This document shows positions 43,594 through 56,024 of a DNA stretch of 64,000 nucleotides, one piece after another. The stretch lies in contig NZ_CP126242.1 of assembly GCF_030142045.1 (NCBI RefSeq), positions 2,852,001 through 2,916,000 of the forward strand. Direction: 5' to 3'. The translations under genes and the position numbers were made by a program. This DNA comes from Arthrobacter sp. zg-Y919 (GTDB taxonomy: Bacteria; Actinomycetota; Actinomycetes; Actinomycetales; Micrococcaceae). The notes below the pieces were generated by a model. That model ran no database searches. It saw only the letters and a program-made list of their open reading frames with translations, and had not been told where the DNA came from. The stretch's first letter is position 1, and each line of letters opens with the position of its first letter.

Positions 43594-43653
43594 GTTTCTA
43601 ACCCCTGAGTGAATTCCTAGGGGACTACTTAGAAACATACTAAGCATACTTAG
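43594..43653 (-). promoter_or_regulatory. DUF4383 leader: shared 14-mer and CTTAG/CTAAG half-sites
   Basis: On the minus strand CAGGGGTTAGAAAC (43594-43607) is preceded by a complementary CCCCT (43619-43623), so the box can fold back on itself. Upstream lie three CTAAG/CTTAG half-sites (43628-43632, 43640-43644, 43649-43653), the last two forming a palindrome. The patch is AT-rich and ends about 18 bp before the ATG. Confidence 0.55.
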
Positions 43654-43687
43654 CTCAATGTCCTAATTGCTCGGGATGGCATAAGAG

Positions 43688-45442
43688 TTATTGCCGGGGA
43701 TCGGGATTGCGGGGTTCCTCGCTGCCCATATCCGCGGCGCCAAAGAGTTTTTCGGCAGGTGAATCGGTGTCGGAATTTGCCCGCGCCATTAGTTCCGGAT
43801 GGTGCAGGTCCAATGCCGGACGCTCCGAGCGGATCTTCGGCAGCGAGGTGAAGTTGTGCCGCGGCGGCGGGCAGGATGTTGCCCATTCCAGGGAGCCCCC
43901 GAAGCCCCACGGATCATCCACCTCCACCTTCTTTCCGTGCCGCCAGGTGGCGTAGACATTCCAGATGAAGGGAATCATGGACAGCGCCAGAATTGCCGAG
44001 CCAATGGTGGAGAGCTGGTTCATCCCGGTGAAATTATCCTCCACCAGGTAGTCCGCATACCGCCGGGGCATACCCAGCACGCCCAGCCAATGCTGGATCA
44101 GGAACGTCGTGTGGAAACCCAGGAACAGCAGCCAGAAGTGAATTTTACCGAGTCGTTCGTTGAGCATTTTTCCCGTGAATTTGGGCCACCAGAAATAAAA
44201 GCCGGCAAACATTGCGAATACGACGGTGCCGAACACCACGTAGTGGAAATGTGCCACCACGAAGTACGTGTCAGAGACGTGGAAGTCCAGCGGCGGGGAG
44301 GAGAGGATGATCCCGGTCAGGCCGCCGAAGAGGAACGTGATCAGGAAGCCGATGCTCCACAGCATGGGGGTTTCAAACGTGATGGATCCCCGCCACAGGG
44401 TGCCGATCCAGTTGAAGAACTTCACCCCGGTGGGCACTGCAATCAGCATGGTCATGAAGGAGAAGAACGGCAGCATCACGGCGCCGGTTACGTACATGTG
44501 GTGTGCCCAGACCGTGACGGAGAGCGCGGCAATGGAAATCGTGGCGAAGACCAGGCCCTTGTAGCCAAAGATCGACTTCCGGCTGAAGACGGGGAAGATT
44601 TCGGACACGATGCCGAAGAACGGCAGGGCAATGATGTAGACCTCGGGATGACCGAAGAACCAGAACAGGTGCTGCCAGAGGATGGAGCCGCCGCGTTCGG
44701 GGTTGTAGATGTCGGCCCCGAAGCGGCGGTCCGCGCCCAGGGCGAAGAGTGCTGCCGCCAGGGGCGGGAAGGCCATCAAGACCAGAATCGCCGTCACCAG
44801 GGTGTTCCAGGTGAAGATCGGCATCCGCCACATGGTCATGCCCGGAGCCCGCAGGCAAATGATGGTGGTGATGAAGTTGACCGACCCCAGAATGGTGCCG
44901 AAACCGGACAGTGCCAGTCCGAAGACCCACAGATCACCGCCCAGGCCGGGGCTGAATGCAACGTTGGACAACGGTGTGTAGGCGGTCCAGCCAAAGGACG
45001 CGGTGCCCTGCGGGGTGATGAACCCGGACAGTGCTATCAGCGAGCCGAACAGGAAGAACCAGAACGCGAGGGCATTCAGGCGCGGGAATGCGACGTCGGG
45101 CGCCCCGATCTGCAGCGGCATAATCACGTTCGCGAAGCCGGCGAAGAGCGGGGTGGCGAACATCAGCAGCATGGCCGTGCCGTGCATGGTGAAGAGCTGG
45201 TTGTACTGCTCCCGGGTCTGCAGGATCTGCATGCCGGGCTCAAACAGTTCGGCACGGATGAGCAGTGCCATCACGCCAGCCAGGGAGAAAAAGACAAAGG
45301 ATGCAATCAGGTACATGTACCCGATGGTTTTGTGGTCCGTGGACGTGAGCCAGTTGACGACGATGCGTCCCCTGGATACGGGGACGACCCGGGGTGCGAC
45401 GAAGGTTCCGTCCGGTTCCGCGGTGTATTTCATTGTCGACAT
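43688..45442 (-). CDS. ctaD: Cytochrome c oxidase subunit I (aa3-type)
   Basis: The 584-residue protein has twelve helices and all heme-copper ligands in typical motifs: [10 protein letters not shown] for low-spin heme a, [10 protein letters not shown] with the Tyr-His crosslink pair, WAHHMYVTG for CuB, and [10 protein letters not shown] for hemes a3 and a. It reduces O2 and pumps protons in the cytoplasmic membrane. The start [10 protein letters not shown] is chosen at 45442. Subunits II, III and the bc1 genes normally clustered with it are absent here, so this may be a second copy. Confidence 0.95.
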   Translation of the reverse strand: MSTMKYTAEPDGTFVAPRVVPVSRGRIVVNWLTSTDHKTIGYMYLIASFVFFSLAGVMALLIRAELFEPGMQILQTREQYNQLFTMHGTAMLLMFATPLFAGFANVIMPLQIGAPDVAFPRLNALAFWFFLFGSLIALSGFITPQGTASFGWTAYTPLSNVAFSPGLGGDLWVFGLALSGFGTILGSVNFITTIICLRAPGMTMWRMPIFTWNTLVTAILVLMAFPPLAAALFALGADRRFGADIYNPERGGSILWQHLFWFFGHPEVYIIALPFFGIVSEIFPVFSRKSIFGYKGLVFATISIAALSVTVWAHHMYVTGAVMLPFFSFMTMLIAVPTGVKFFNWIGTLWRGSITFETPMLWSIGFLITFLFGGLTGIILSSPPLDFHVSDTYFVVAHFHYVVFGTVVFAMFAGFYFWWPKFTGKMLNERLGKIHFWLLFLGFHTTFLIQHWLGVLGMPRRYADYLVEDNFTGMNQLSTIGSAILALSMIPFIWNVYATWRHGKKVEVDDPWGFGGSLEWATSCPPPRHNFTSLPKIRSERPALDLHHPELMARANSDTDSPAEKLFGAADMGSEEPRNPDPRQ

Positions 45443-45638
45443 GGAACTATCCCGATCCGCCGAAGGGTACTGCCCTGCCAGAACGACCTGTGCTTGGTAT
45501 CGTAGGGCGGCGGCGGACGGCCCGCCAGAGGTCTCGGACAATCCGCGGGCGGGGCCTGGCGATGGCGCGGAATCCGCGTAGGCGGACCTGTTCGGGAAAC
45601 CCGTGCCACAGGTGCAGGCGGCAAGGCAGAATCGGGTC

Positions 45639-46418
45639 ATGGATACCCACACCCAATCGGCCGACCCATTTGCGCCCCGCGTCGCAGTCATCACCGGAGC
45701 CGGCTCGGGGATCGGCCGGGCGACGGCGCGGGCGTTCCTGGCCGCCGGCTTCCGGGTGGTCCTGGCCGGACGGCGGGAGGCGGAACTGCGGGACACCGCC
45801 GCCGGAGCCGGAGAAGAGGCGCTCGTACTGCCTTCGGATGTCACGGTGCCCGACGACGTCGAGCGGCTCTTCGCAGCCACCGCGGGCTCGTTTGGGCGGG
45901 TGGATGTTTTGTTCAACAATGCCGGCACCCTCGGCCCCACCGGCAGCGTCGACGAGCTGAGCCTCGAGGACTGGGACAGGACGCTGGCGGTCAACATCAC
46001 CGGCACCATGCTGTGTTCCGCGGCGGCCGTACGGCACATGAAGGCTCAATCCCCGCAGGGCGGGAGGATCATCAACAACGGTTCCGTCTCGGCGCACACG
46101 CCGCGGCCGCTGTCGGCCGCGTATACGGCCACCAAGCACGCCGTGACCGGCCTGTCCAAGGCCATTGACCTGGACGGCCGGCCGTTCGGCATCACGTGCG
46201 GCCAGATCGACATCGGCAATGCCGGCACCGAACTGCTCAGCGGGATCGGGGGCGGCCAGGGCGCCCTGCAGGCGAACGGCACCCGGGCCGTGGAACCCGT
46301 GTTCCCGGTGGAGGAGGCCGCGGCCGCCGTGCTGTTTATGGCTCAGGCCCCGGCTTCGGCGAACGTCCGCTCGCTCGTGGTCACGGCATCCGGCATGCCC
46401 TTCGGCGGCCGCGGCTGA
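45639..46418 (+). CDS. Short-chain dehydrogenase/reductase
   Basis: The 259-residue classical SDR has TGAGSGIG at 19-26, NNAG at 93-96, Ser149, Tyr162 and Lys166. The basic RR pair at 45-46 after the second strand favours NADPH. Its C terminus ([16 protein letters not shown]) lacks the usual DGG loop and is typical of a distinct actinobacterial branch. It is divergent from ctaD and convergent with the AGCS symporter gene; substrate unknown. Confidence 0.87.
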   Translation: MDTHTQSADPFAPRVAVITGAGSGIGRATARAFLAAGFRVVLAGRREAELRDTAAGAGEEALVLPSDVTVPDDVERLFAATAGSFGRVDVLFNNAGTLGPTGSVDELSLEDWDRTLAVNITGTMLCSAAAVRHMKAQSPQGGRIINNGSVSAHTPRPLSAAYTATKHAVTGLSKAIDLDGRPFGITCGQIDIGNAGTELLSGIGGGQGALQANGTRAVEPVFPVEEAAAAVLFMAQAPASANVRSLVVTASGMPFGGRG

Positions 46419-46433
46419 GGGCGTTCCGGGGTG

Positions 46434-48008
46434 TTACGCCGTGGCGGCGGCTTCCTTGATGTCGTCGTTGTCAATGCCGAGCATTTCCAGCTTGCCGCTC
46501 TTGCGGTCCGCCAGGTACTCCTTCATTTCCTTCTTGATGACGGGCAGCAGCATGTACACGCCGAGCAGGTTCACGAACGCGCAGACGAACAGTGCCGCGT
46601 CAGCGAAGCTGATGACCTGGCTGAAGGACAGGACACAGCCGGCCACGGTGAAGACCAGGAAGATGACCTTGTAGACGATCTCCCGGCGCTTGCCACGGCC
46701 GAAGAGGTATTCCCAGGACTTCAGGCCGTAGTAGGACCAGGTGATCAGGGTGGAGTAGGCGAAGAGTGCCACGGCGATGGCGAGCACGATCGGGAACCAC
46801 GGGAGCACGGTGGCGAAGGCGTCGGAGGTGAGGATGACGCCGTCGGGCGCGGCTCCGCCGCCCTGGACCTGGTCGATACCGGCCTGCAGGCTGGGGGTGG
46901 ACGCCATGATGATGGCCAGGGCGGTCATGGTGCAGATAAGCACGGTGTCCACGAGCGGTTCGAAGAGCGCCACGAAGCCTTCGCTGACCGGCCGGCGGGT
47001 CTTGACGGCCGAGTGGGCGATGGCCGCGGAGCCGACGCCTGCCTCGTTCGAGAAGGACGCACGCTGGAAACCGACGATCATGACACCGATGATGCCGCCG
47101 GCGAAGCCCTCGGGGCGGAAGGCGCCCTCGATGATGGCGCCGAAGGCTGCCGGTACGTTCTGGAAGTTGACGATGATGACGAACAGGCAGGCCACGACGT
47201 AGATGCCGGCCATGGCGGGCACCAGCTTGGAGGTGGTGGCACCGATCGACTTGATGCCGCCCAGGATCACCACGGCCACCAGGGCAGCCAGGACCAGGCC
47301 GAAGATCAGGGCCGCGCCGGCGCTGCCGAGAAGGCCGTCGTCGCCGCCGGTGACATTCTGGATCTGCGCGAAGGTCTGGTTGGCCTGGAACATGCTGCCG
47401 CCGGCAATGCCGAAGATCAGGATCGCCACGGCGAAGATGCCCGTGAGGATTTTGGCCGGCCAGGTGCCGAAGCGGGCGAAGGCGACCGGCAGGTACTTGA
47501 ACGGACCGCCGCTGATGGAACCATCTTCATGAACTTCGCGGTACTTCACGCCGAGCGTGCATTCGGCGAACTTCGAGGCCATACCGAGCAGCCCGGCCAG
47601 GATCATCCAGAAGGTCGCACCGGGGCCGCCGAGGGCCATGGCCGCACCGACGCCGGCAATGTTGCCCAGGCCGACGGTGCCGGACAGGGCGGAGGTGAGC
47701 GCTTGGAAGTGCGGCACTTCACCCGGATCATCCTTGGAGGAGAATTTGCCGCGGACCACCTGCACGGCGACCTTGAGCCCGCGCAGCTGGATGAAGCCGA
47801 AGTAGAACGTAAAAACAATGCCGGCGAGAATCAGCCAGGCGACGACGATCGGGAAACTGAAGTCGCCGATGGTGACCGGAAAGAACACGATTCCGGAGAA
47901 CACGGTGGTAATCGGTTCGAAAAAGGAGTTGACCGCGGAGTCAATGGTGCCCAGCAACCCACCGTCCTCCGATGCCGGTGCCATGGAAACTGCCCGTGCT
48001 GCGTTCAT
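46434..48008 (-). CDS. Alanine/glycine:cation symporter (AGCS) family protein
   Basis: The 524-residue, about 11-helix protein has AGCS landmarks: QALTSALSGTVGLGNIAGVGAAMALGGPGATFWM near residues 100-135, SGGPFKYLP, and FSNEAGVGSAAIAHSA near 325-340. It co-imports alanine or glycine with Na+. Its position after the glycine/serine operon fits uptake of the same substrates. The leader can pair its Shine-Dalgarno with an upstream complement, suggesting separate translational control. Confidence 0.92.
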   Translation of the reverse strand: MNAARAVSMAPASEDGGLLGTIDSAVNSFFEPITTVFSGIVFFPVTIGDFSFPIVVAWLILAGIVFTFYFGFIQLRGLKVAVQVVRGKFSSKDDPGEVPHFQALTSALSGTVGLGNIAGVGAAMALGGPGATFWMILAGLLGMASKFAECTLGVKYREVHEDGSISGGPFKYLPVAFARFGTWPAKILTGIFAVAILIFGIAGGSMFQANQTFAQIQNVTGGDDGLLGSAGAALIFGLVLAALVAVVILGGIKSIGATTSKLVPAMAGIYVVACLFVIIVNFQNVPAAFGAIIEGAFRPEGFAGGIIGVMIVGFQRASFSNEAGVGSAAIAHSAVKTRRPVSEGFVALFEPLVDTVLICTMTALAIIMASTPSLQAGIDQVQGGGAAPDGVILTSDAFATVLPWFPIVLAIAVALFAYSTLITWSYYGLKSWEYLFGRGKRREIVYKVIFLVFTVAGCVLSFSQVISFADAALFVCAFVNLLGVYMLLPVIKKEMKEYLADRKSGKLEMLGIDNDDIKEAAATA

Positions 48009-48009
48009 T

Positions 48010-48078
48010 GTTTCTAACCCCTGTTTTCGATAAGGCTGCTGTCAAAAGCGACAACAAAGCTTTACCCAAAACAGGGGT
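48010..48078 (-). promoter_or_regulatory. AGCS leader with predicted Shine-Dalgarno-sequestering helix
   Basis: On the minus strand ACCCCTGTTTT (48068-48078) is exactly complementary to AAAACAGGGGT (48017-48027), 40 nt apart. The second arm contains the AGGGG ribosome binding site, 9 nt before the AGCS ATG. The enclosed RNA can form further stems (AAAGC/GCTTT or TGTC/GACA). The segment CAGGGGTTAGAAAC at 48010-48023 is identical to one in the DUF4383 leader. Confidence 0.6.
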
Positions 48079-48114
48079 ATTGCACAAATCACATGCCGTA
48101 CGTGAGACGGATCG

Positions 48115-49530
48115 TCAGCACTCCACCACATTGACGGCCAGGCCGCCGAGTGCGGTTTCCTTGTACTTGGAACTCATATCGCGTCCGGTTTCCCGCATTG
48201 TCACAATCACTTCATCCAGTGAAACCCGGTGCTCGCCGTCGCCCCAGAGCGCCATCTTGGCTGCGTTCACTGCCTTCGCGGCGCCGATGGCGTTGCGCTC
48301 GATGCAGGGCACCTGCACCAGCCCGCCGATCGGATCGCAGGTCAGCCCCAAGTTGTGTTCCATAGCGATCTCGGCGGCGTTTTCCACCTGCTCCGGGGTG
48401 CCGCCCAGGATTTCCGCCAGTCCGGCGGCGGCCATGGACGACGCCGATCCCACCTCGCCCTGGCAGCCCACCTCCGCGCCGGAAATGGAGGCCTGCTCCT
48501 TGTAGAGCACGCCCACGGCGCCGGCGGCAAGCAGGAAACGGACCACGACGTCGTCGCGCTGTTCGGGGGTGGCGTTCTCCATCCCGGGGCCGTAATGCGT
48601 GGCGTAGAACATCACGGCGGGAATGATGCCCGCCGCGCCGTTGGTGGGCGCGGTGACCACGCGTCCGCCGGAAGCGTTTTCCTCGTTGACAGCCAGGGCC
48701 ACCAGGTTCACCCATTCCTGCCAGAATTTCGGGTCCCGGTCCGGATCCTCGGCACGCAGCCGGGTGTGCCAGGCCGGTGCCCGGCGGCGGACCTTCAGCC
48801 CGCCGGGCAGCAGGCCAGTGCGGCGGATGGCGGAATTCTTGCATTCCTCCATAACGTCGCGGATGTGCAGCAGGCCGGAGCGGATGTCCGCCTCTGACCG
48901 GGATACCAGCTCGTTAGCCAGCATCACTTCGCTGATGCTCAGTCCGCTGCGGGTGCAGTGCTGCAGCAGCTCGACGGCGGTGCGGAAGGGATACGGCAGG
49001 TCGGACTTGCTGGCCTCCAGTTCCAGGGCATCCGCCCGTTCTTCACCGTCTCGGACAATGAAGCCGCCGCCTACGGAGAAGAAGGTCGCTTCGTGCAGCA
49101 CGGAACCATCGGCGGACATCGCGGCGAACTTCATGCCGTTGGTGTGCCGCGGCAGCACGGTGAGCGGGTGCAGCACGATGTCCGCCTCGCCGTATTCCAG
49201 CGGGCAGGCCACGGCGCCCGGCACCTCGGCGCACAGCTGCAGTTTCCGCGAAGCCTCAATGTCGGCCAGCCGCTGCTCCACCTGTTCGGGCAGGATCAGC
49301 TCGGGCGCGAACCCCTCCAGGCCCAGCAGCACCGCGGTCATGGTGCCGTGGCCGCGGCCCGTTGCCGCGAGGGAACCGTACAGGTCAACCCGGAGGCCTG
49401 CGACGTCGGGCAGGCTGCCGGCGTCGACCAATTCAGCCGCGAAGACCGCAGCGGCACGCATCGGGCCCACCGTATGGGAGCTCGAAGGGCCGATGCCCAC
49501 GGTAAAGAGGTCAAAAACGCCGACAGCCAA
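48115..49530 (-). CDS. sdaA: L-serine ammonia-lyase (iron-sulfur, single chain)
   Basis: The 471-residue enzyme joins the beta and alpha domains of [4Fe-4S] L-serine dehydratases: [19 protein letters not shown] at 6-24, [10 protein letters not shown], and the alpha-domain motifs [32 protein letters not shown] and [12 protein letters not shown]. It converts L-serine to pyruvate and ammonia. The start is TTG with AGGAA 8 bp upstream. It follows glyA by 11 bp, so serine formed from glycine can be drained to pyruvate. Confidence 0.94.
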   Translation of the reverse strand: MAVGVFDLFTVGIGPSSSHTVGPMRAAAVFAAELVDAGSLPDVAGLRVDLYGSLAATGRGHGTMTAVLLGLEGFAPELILPEQVEQRLADIEASRKLQLCAEVPGAVACPLEYGEADIVLHPLTVLPRHTNGMKFAAMSADGSVLHEATFFSVGGGFIVRDGEERADALELEASKSDLPYPFRTAVELLQHCTRSGLSISEVMLANELVSRSEADIRSGLLHIRDVMEECKNSAIRRTGLLPGGLKVRRRAPAWHTRLRAEDPDRDPKFWQEWVNLVALAVNEENASGGRVVTAPTNGAAGIIPAVMFYATHYGPGMENATPEQRDDVVVRFLLAAGAVGVLYKEQASISGAEVGCQGEVGSASSMAAAGLAEILGGTPEQVENAAEIAMEHNLGLTCDPIGGLVQVPCIERNAIGAAKAVNAAKMALWGDGEHRVSLDEVIVTMRETGRDMSSKYKETALGGLAVNVVEC

Positions 49531-49541
49531 GGTAGTGCTTC

Positions 49542-50849
49542 CTAACGGTGTGCCGCAGCGGGGGCAGCGGAGAGGTCCGCCACCTCCGGGTACAGCGGAT
49601 GGGCCTGCGCGAGGGCGGTGACGCGCCCGCGCAGGGGTGCCAGGTCGGAGTCCTCATCGGCGATGAGTGCCTGGGCAATGATGTCTGCGACTTCCCGGAA
49701 CGCGGCTTCGCCGAAGCCACGCGTGGCCAGGGCCGGGGTGCCGATCCGCAGGCCAGACGTCACCATGGGCGGACGGGGATCGAACGGGACCGCATTGCGG
49801 TTCACCGTGATGTCGATCTTCGCCAGCCGGTCTTCGGCTTCCTGGCCGTTGAGGGCCGCATTGCGCAGGTCAACGAGCACCAGGTGCACGTCGGTGCCGC
49901 CGGAGACCACCGAGATACCGGCCGCGGCGACGTCGTCGGCCAGCAGGCGTTCGGCGAGGATCCGCGCGCCCGCAAGCGTCCGTTCCTGGCGCTCCCGGAA
50001 CTCGGGGGTGGCAGCGATCTTGAACGCGGTCGCCTTGCCGGCGATCACGTGTTCCAGCGGACCGCCCTGCTGGCCCGGGAACACTGCCGAGTTGATCTTC
50101 TTGGCAATGTCGGCGTCGTTGGAGAGGATGATGCCGCCGCGCGGACCCGCGAGGGTCTTGTGCGTGGTGGTGGTGACCACGTGGGCGTGCGGGACCGGGC
50201 TGGGGTGCAGCCCGGCGGCCACCAGGCCGGCGAAGTGGGCCATGTCGACCATCAGGTAGGCACCCACTTCATCGGCGATGCGGCGGAATTCAGCGAAGTC
50301 CAGCTGCCGGGCGTAGGCGGACCAGCCGGCCACGATCAGTTTCGGCTGGTGCTCCTTGGCCAGGGCTTCCACTTCGGCCATGTCCACGCGGTGGTCCGCT
50401 TCGGACACGCTGTAGGGCACCACGTTGTAGAGCCGGCCGGAGAAGTTGATCTTCATGCCGTGGGTCAGGTGTCCGCCGTGTGCCAGGGACAGTCCGAGGA
50501 TGGTGTCTCCGGGCCGGATCAGGGCATGCATGACGGAGGCGTTGGCCTGCGCGCCGGAGTGCGGCTGTACGTTGGCGAAATTCGCGCCGAAGAGGGACTT
50601 GGCCCGGTCAATCGCCAGCTGCTCAATCACATCCACGAATTCGCAGCCGCCGTAGTAGCGGCGTCCCGGGTAGCCTTCGGCGTACTTGTTGGTCAGTACC
50701 GACCCCTGGGCTTCCATGACGGAAACCGCAGTGTGGTTCTCCGAGGCGATCATCTCCAGGCCCTGCTGCTGCCGGCGGAGCTCGTTGTCGATCTGCTCCG
50801 CGACCTCCGGGTCAACTACCGCCAGGGGATCGTTGAGGTAATCGCTCAC
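49542..50849 (-). CDS. glyA: Serine hydroxymethyltransferase
   Basis: The 435-residue PLP enzyme shows [40 protein letters not shown] motifs in full, the active-site Lys231 in [14 protein letters not shown], and [15 protein letters not shown]. It interconverts serine and glycine with tetrahydrofolate. In this operon it can use the methylene-THF from glycine cleavage to turn a second glycine into serine. The GTG start overlaps the gcvH stop by 4 bp. Confidence 0.95.
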   Translation of the reverse strand: MSDYLNDPLAVVDPEVAEQIDNELRRQQQGLEMIASENHTAVSVMEAQGSVLTNKYAEGYPGRRYYGGCEFVDVIEQLAIDRAKSLFGANFANVQPHSGAQANASVMHALIRPGDTILGLSLAHGGHLTHGMKINFSGRLYNVVPYSVSEADHRVDMAEVEALAKEHQPKLIVAGWSAYARQLDFAEFRRIADEVGAYLMVDMAHFAGLVAAGLHPSPVPHAHVVTTTTHKTLAGPRGGIILSNDADIAKKINSAVFPGQQGGPLEHVIAGKATAFKIAATPEFRERQERTLAGARILAERLLADDVAAAGISVVSGGTDVHLVLVDLRNAALNGQEAEDRLAKIDITVNRNAVPFDPRPPMVTSGLRIGTPALATRGFGEAAFREVADIIAQALIADEDSDLAPLRGRVTALAQAHPLYPEVADLSAAPAAAHR

Positions 50850-51223
50850 AAGTCGCCGCCGTTCTTTTCGGCGTATTCCTCGGCGCTGAGGAGTTCGCCT
50901 TCGGCCGTGGCGTTGACGGTGAAGAGCCAGCCGGCGCCGTACGGGTCCTCGTTCAGCAGGGCCGGGTTGTCGATGGCCTCCTGGTTGATTTCCACGATTT
51001 CCCCCGACACCGGAGCGTAGAGATCCGAGACCGACTTCGTGGACTCGACCTCGCCGCAGGTTTCGCCTGCCGTGATCGTGTCGCCGACGGCGGGCAGGTC
51101 AACGTAGACGACGTCGCCAAGAGCGTCCGCTGCGACGGCGGAAATGCCGACGCGGACGGGGCTCGAAGAGTCTACCCACTCGTGTTCGGCGGAATAACGG
51201 AGTCCTGCGTTTACTTTGCTCAT
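50846..51223 (-). CDS. gcvH: Glycine cleavage system H protein
   Basis: The 125-residue lipoyl carrier has HEWVD near the N terminus and the lipoylation site Lys63 in [15 protein letters not shown]. It shuttles the aminomethyl group from P to T protein and is reoxidised by L protein, whose gene is not in this window. It overlaps glyA by 4 bp and follows gcvT after an unusually long 264-bp gap. Confidence 0.95.
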   Translation of the reverse strand: MSKVNAGLRYSAEHEWVDSSSPVRVGISAVAADALGDVVYVDLPAVGDTITAGETCGEVESTKSVSDLYAPVSGEIVEINQEAIDNPALLNEDPYGAGWLFTVNATAEGELLSAEEYAEKNGGDL

Positions 51224-51291
51224 CTTGGGCCTCTCGGAAGCTGTTCGTCGGGTTCGTTCACTAATTCAAAGTCTAGGTTCCGAGTGCCCGC

Positions 51292-51311
51292 GGGGCGGCA
51301 TTCGCCGCCCC
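51292..51311. other. GC-rich hairpin in the gcvT-gcvH gap
   Basis: GGGGCGGC and GCCGCCCC pair across a 4-nt loop inside the 264-bp gap (51224-51487). The gap also contains repeated CTCGCTCG words. It may be a partial terminator, a processing or stability element that tunes gcvH-glyA-sdaA expression, or part of a mobile repeat. No gene is visible in the gap. Confidence 0.45.
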
Positions 51312-51487
51312 TTAGACACCTCGCTCGTTCCTCGCTCGGCGATGCGGGGCTACACGAACGCCGCGCCGCACGCACCGTTCGCGGCCTCAGAAAGGTGCTC
51401 ACCTACACACGTGAGCCGCTCTCTGCGCCCGGCCACGGCGTCACCCCGCGCCGCCGTCACAAGAATCTTTGGTCTTTCGTTTACTAC

Positions 51488-52615
51488 TTACTGCTTACTG
51501 CGCCGATAGAACGGAAGTTCCACAACCGTGAACTGCTCCTGCTTGCCGCGGAGGTCGACAGAGAGTTCCGTGCCGGGGGCCGCGAATCCCGTATCTACGT
51601 AGGCGAGGGCGATGGGATAGCCGAGGGTGGGGCTGGGAGCGCCGGAGGTGACTTCGCCGATGACTGTTTCGCTGTCGCTGAGCACCGGGTAGTGGGAGCG
51701 GGCGGAACGGCGGCCGGAACCCTTCAGGCCCACCAGCTTCCGGGCCGGACCGGCTTCCTTAAGGGCTTCGAGAGCGGAACGGCCCACAAAGTTGCCCTCC
51801 TTGGAAAGCGCGACGACGGGTCCCAGACCTGCGGCGTACGGGTCCGTATCCAAGGTGAGTTCGTTGCCGTACAGGGGCATGCCCGCTTCCAGGCGGAGCG
51901 AATCACGGCAGGCCAGACCAGCGGGAATCAACCCCCGGCCCTCCCCCGCAGCGAGCAGCGCGGTCCAGAGGGCCGCTGCACCGTCGTTGGGAACGTAGAT
52001 CTCGAAACCGTCCTCGCCGGTGTACCCGGTGCGGGCCACGAGCAGGTCCAGCGTCCGCTCCCCCGCCCGGACGCCAACGGTGGCGGCCGCGTAGTACTTC
52101 ATGCCCGTGACCACCTCCTGCTGGCCGGCGGCGACCAGATCCAGGAGAATCGCTTCGGCCACAGGTCCCTGCACGGCCACCAGCGAGGTTTCCGCTGAAA
52201 TGTTGTTAACCGTGACGTCAAAACCCTCGGCGCGGGCCGCCAGTTCGGCCGCCACAGTATCCGCGTTGCCCGCGTTGGGCACCACCAGGTAGGCATCGTC
52301 GGCGAGGCGGTAGCTGATCAGGTCATCGATGATCCCGCCGTCGTTGTTGGTGATCAGCGAATACTTCGCACGTCCCTCCTTCACTGCGGAGAGCTTCCCG
52401 ACCAGGGCGTAGTCCAGGAACGCTGCGGCGTGGGGTCCGGCGACCTCCACTTCGCCCATGTGGGAGAGGTCGAACAGTCCGGCGGCACTGCGGACGGCCT
52501 TATGCTCGGCCAGTTCGGAGCTGTATTTGAGGGGCATCTGCCAGCCGCCGAAGTCGGTGAAGGAGGCGCCCAGCTGTTTATGTGCCTCGTAGAGGGCGGT
52601 GTACTTCTCAGTCAT
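51488..52615 (-). CDS. gcvT: Aminomethyltransferase, glycine cleavage T protein
   Basis: The 375-residue protein has HKQLGASFTDFGGWQMPLKY at the start, GLFDLSHMGEVEV with the conserved DLSHMGE, SRTGYTGEDGFEIYVP-like RTGYTGEDGFEIYVP for folate binding, and a C-terminal RGKQEQFTVVELPFYRR. It transfers the methylene carbon to tetrahydrofolate and releases ammonia. It follows gcvP by 13 bp. Confidence 0.95.
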   Translation of the reverse strand: MTEKYTALYEAHKQLGASFTDFGGWQMPLKYSSELAEHKAVRSAAGLFDLSHMGEVEVAGPHAAAFLDYALVGKLSAVKEGRAKYSLITNNDGGIIDDLISYRLADDAYLVVPNAGNADTVAAELAARAEGFDVTVNNISAETSLVAVQGPVAEAILLDLVAAGQQEVVTGMKYYAAATVGVRAGERTLDLLVARTGYTGEDGFEIYVPNDGAAALWTALLAAGEGRGLIPAGLACRDSLRLEAGMPLYGNELTLDTDPYAAGLGPVVALSKEGNFVGRSALEALKEAGPARKLVGLKGSGRRSARSHYPVLSDSETVIGEVTSGAPSPTLGYPIALAYVDTGFAAPGTELSVDLRGKQEQFTVVELPFYRRSKQ

Positions 52616-52628
52616 AGGAATGGTCCCT

Positions 52629-55481
<2,853 letters not shown>

Positions 55482-55544
55482 GAGGGGCTCCAGGAAAGGC
55501 AGACGGGGGTACGCCCACAAATGGACGGCTCCTCCCCGCTCTGT

Positions 55545-55735
55545 ATTGGACCTGAGAGTTTCCGCGGGTGTACTTCCGCTTGCACCGTCGGTGAGTTCCG
55601 GGCGCCGCCCGGCACTGCTTTCCAGAGTTGCCTCGCTGTGGCGGTACGGGGGCCTGAGAGATTCCCGGGGAGGGTTTGCTCCTACGGCGCCCGGCGGATG
55701 CTGATGCGCATCCGGCGGGACTCTCCCGCCACGGC
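55545..55735 (-). promoter_or_regulatory. Tandem glycine riboswitch (gcvT element)
   Basis: On the minus strand the first aptamer (about 55651-55731) runs from GCGGGAGAGTCCCGCC through GGAGCAAACC to CTCTCAGGCC, and the second (about 55549-55640) ends with AACTCTCAGGTCC after GGTGCAAGCGG. The paired CTCTCAGG ends and the GCAA-type joins are the hallmark of two cooperatively glycine-sensing aptamers. It lies 64 bp before gcvP and should switch the operon on when glycine is high. No clear terminator follows, so the mode may be translational. Confidence 0.93.
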
Positions 55736-55869
55736 TGATAAAGGCATATTCAATTGGGCACTGCTGGTGTGACAGGGCCAACTTTAGCCTGCACCCGGTA
55801 CCGCCTCAACCCCCTGACACGCCCGGCCGCGGGGCTCCCTCGGGGCGGAAGAAGGAAAGCCCTGTGGCG

Positions 55870-55892
55870 GGTGTGACGTGCAACGTCACACC
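55870..55892. promoter_or_regulatory. Perfect palindrome upstream of the CycA-like gene
   Basis: GGTGTGACGT and ACGTCACACC are exact complements separated by GCA. It lies 133 bp before the permease ATG and 135 bp beyond the glycine riboswitch, in the divergent promoter region. Symmetry and length fit a dimeric repressor or activator site; the protein is unknown. Confidence 0.6.
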
Positions 55893-56024
55893 GGTGAAAT
55901 TTGACGGCGCCCGTCGGCGGCTTCCAAACTGAAATGTCGGCGGCAGCGCCAACGGTACTGCCTTCCGGGGCGGAATAGGCGGGTGCGGCGGAGCTGCCGG
56001 CAGGTGCCTATATGAAGGAATTCG

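Noticed and set aside
45443..46039. Upstream in-frame extension of ctaD
   Set aside because: It lies antisense to the SDR gene, and the family N terminus starts at MSTMKYT (45442).
46431..48017. 528-codon rightward frame opposite the AGCS gene
   Set aside because: It has Gly/Asp/His/Glu-rich shadow composition and is exactly antisense to a clear transporter.
55482..55781. Upstream in-frame extension of gcvP
   Set aside because: It covers the tandem glycine riboswitch, which must be untranslated leader.
55872..55890. CRP/GlxR site (TGTGA-N-TCACA) before cycA
   Set aside because: The half-sites are 9 bp apart instead of the 6 bp required, so I only call an unassigned palindrome.
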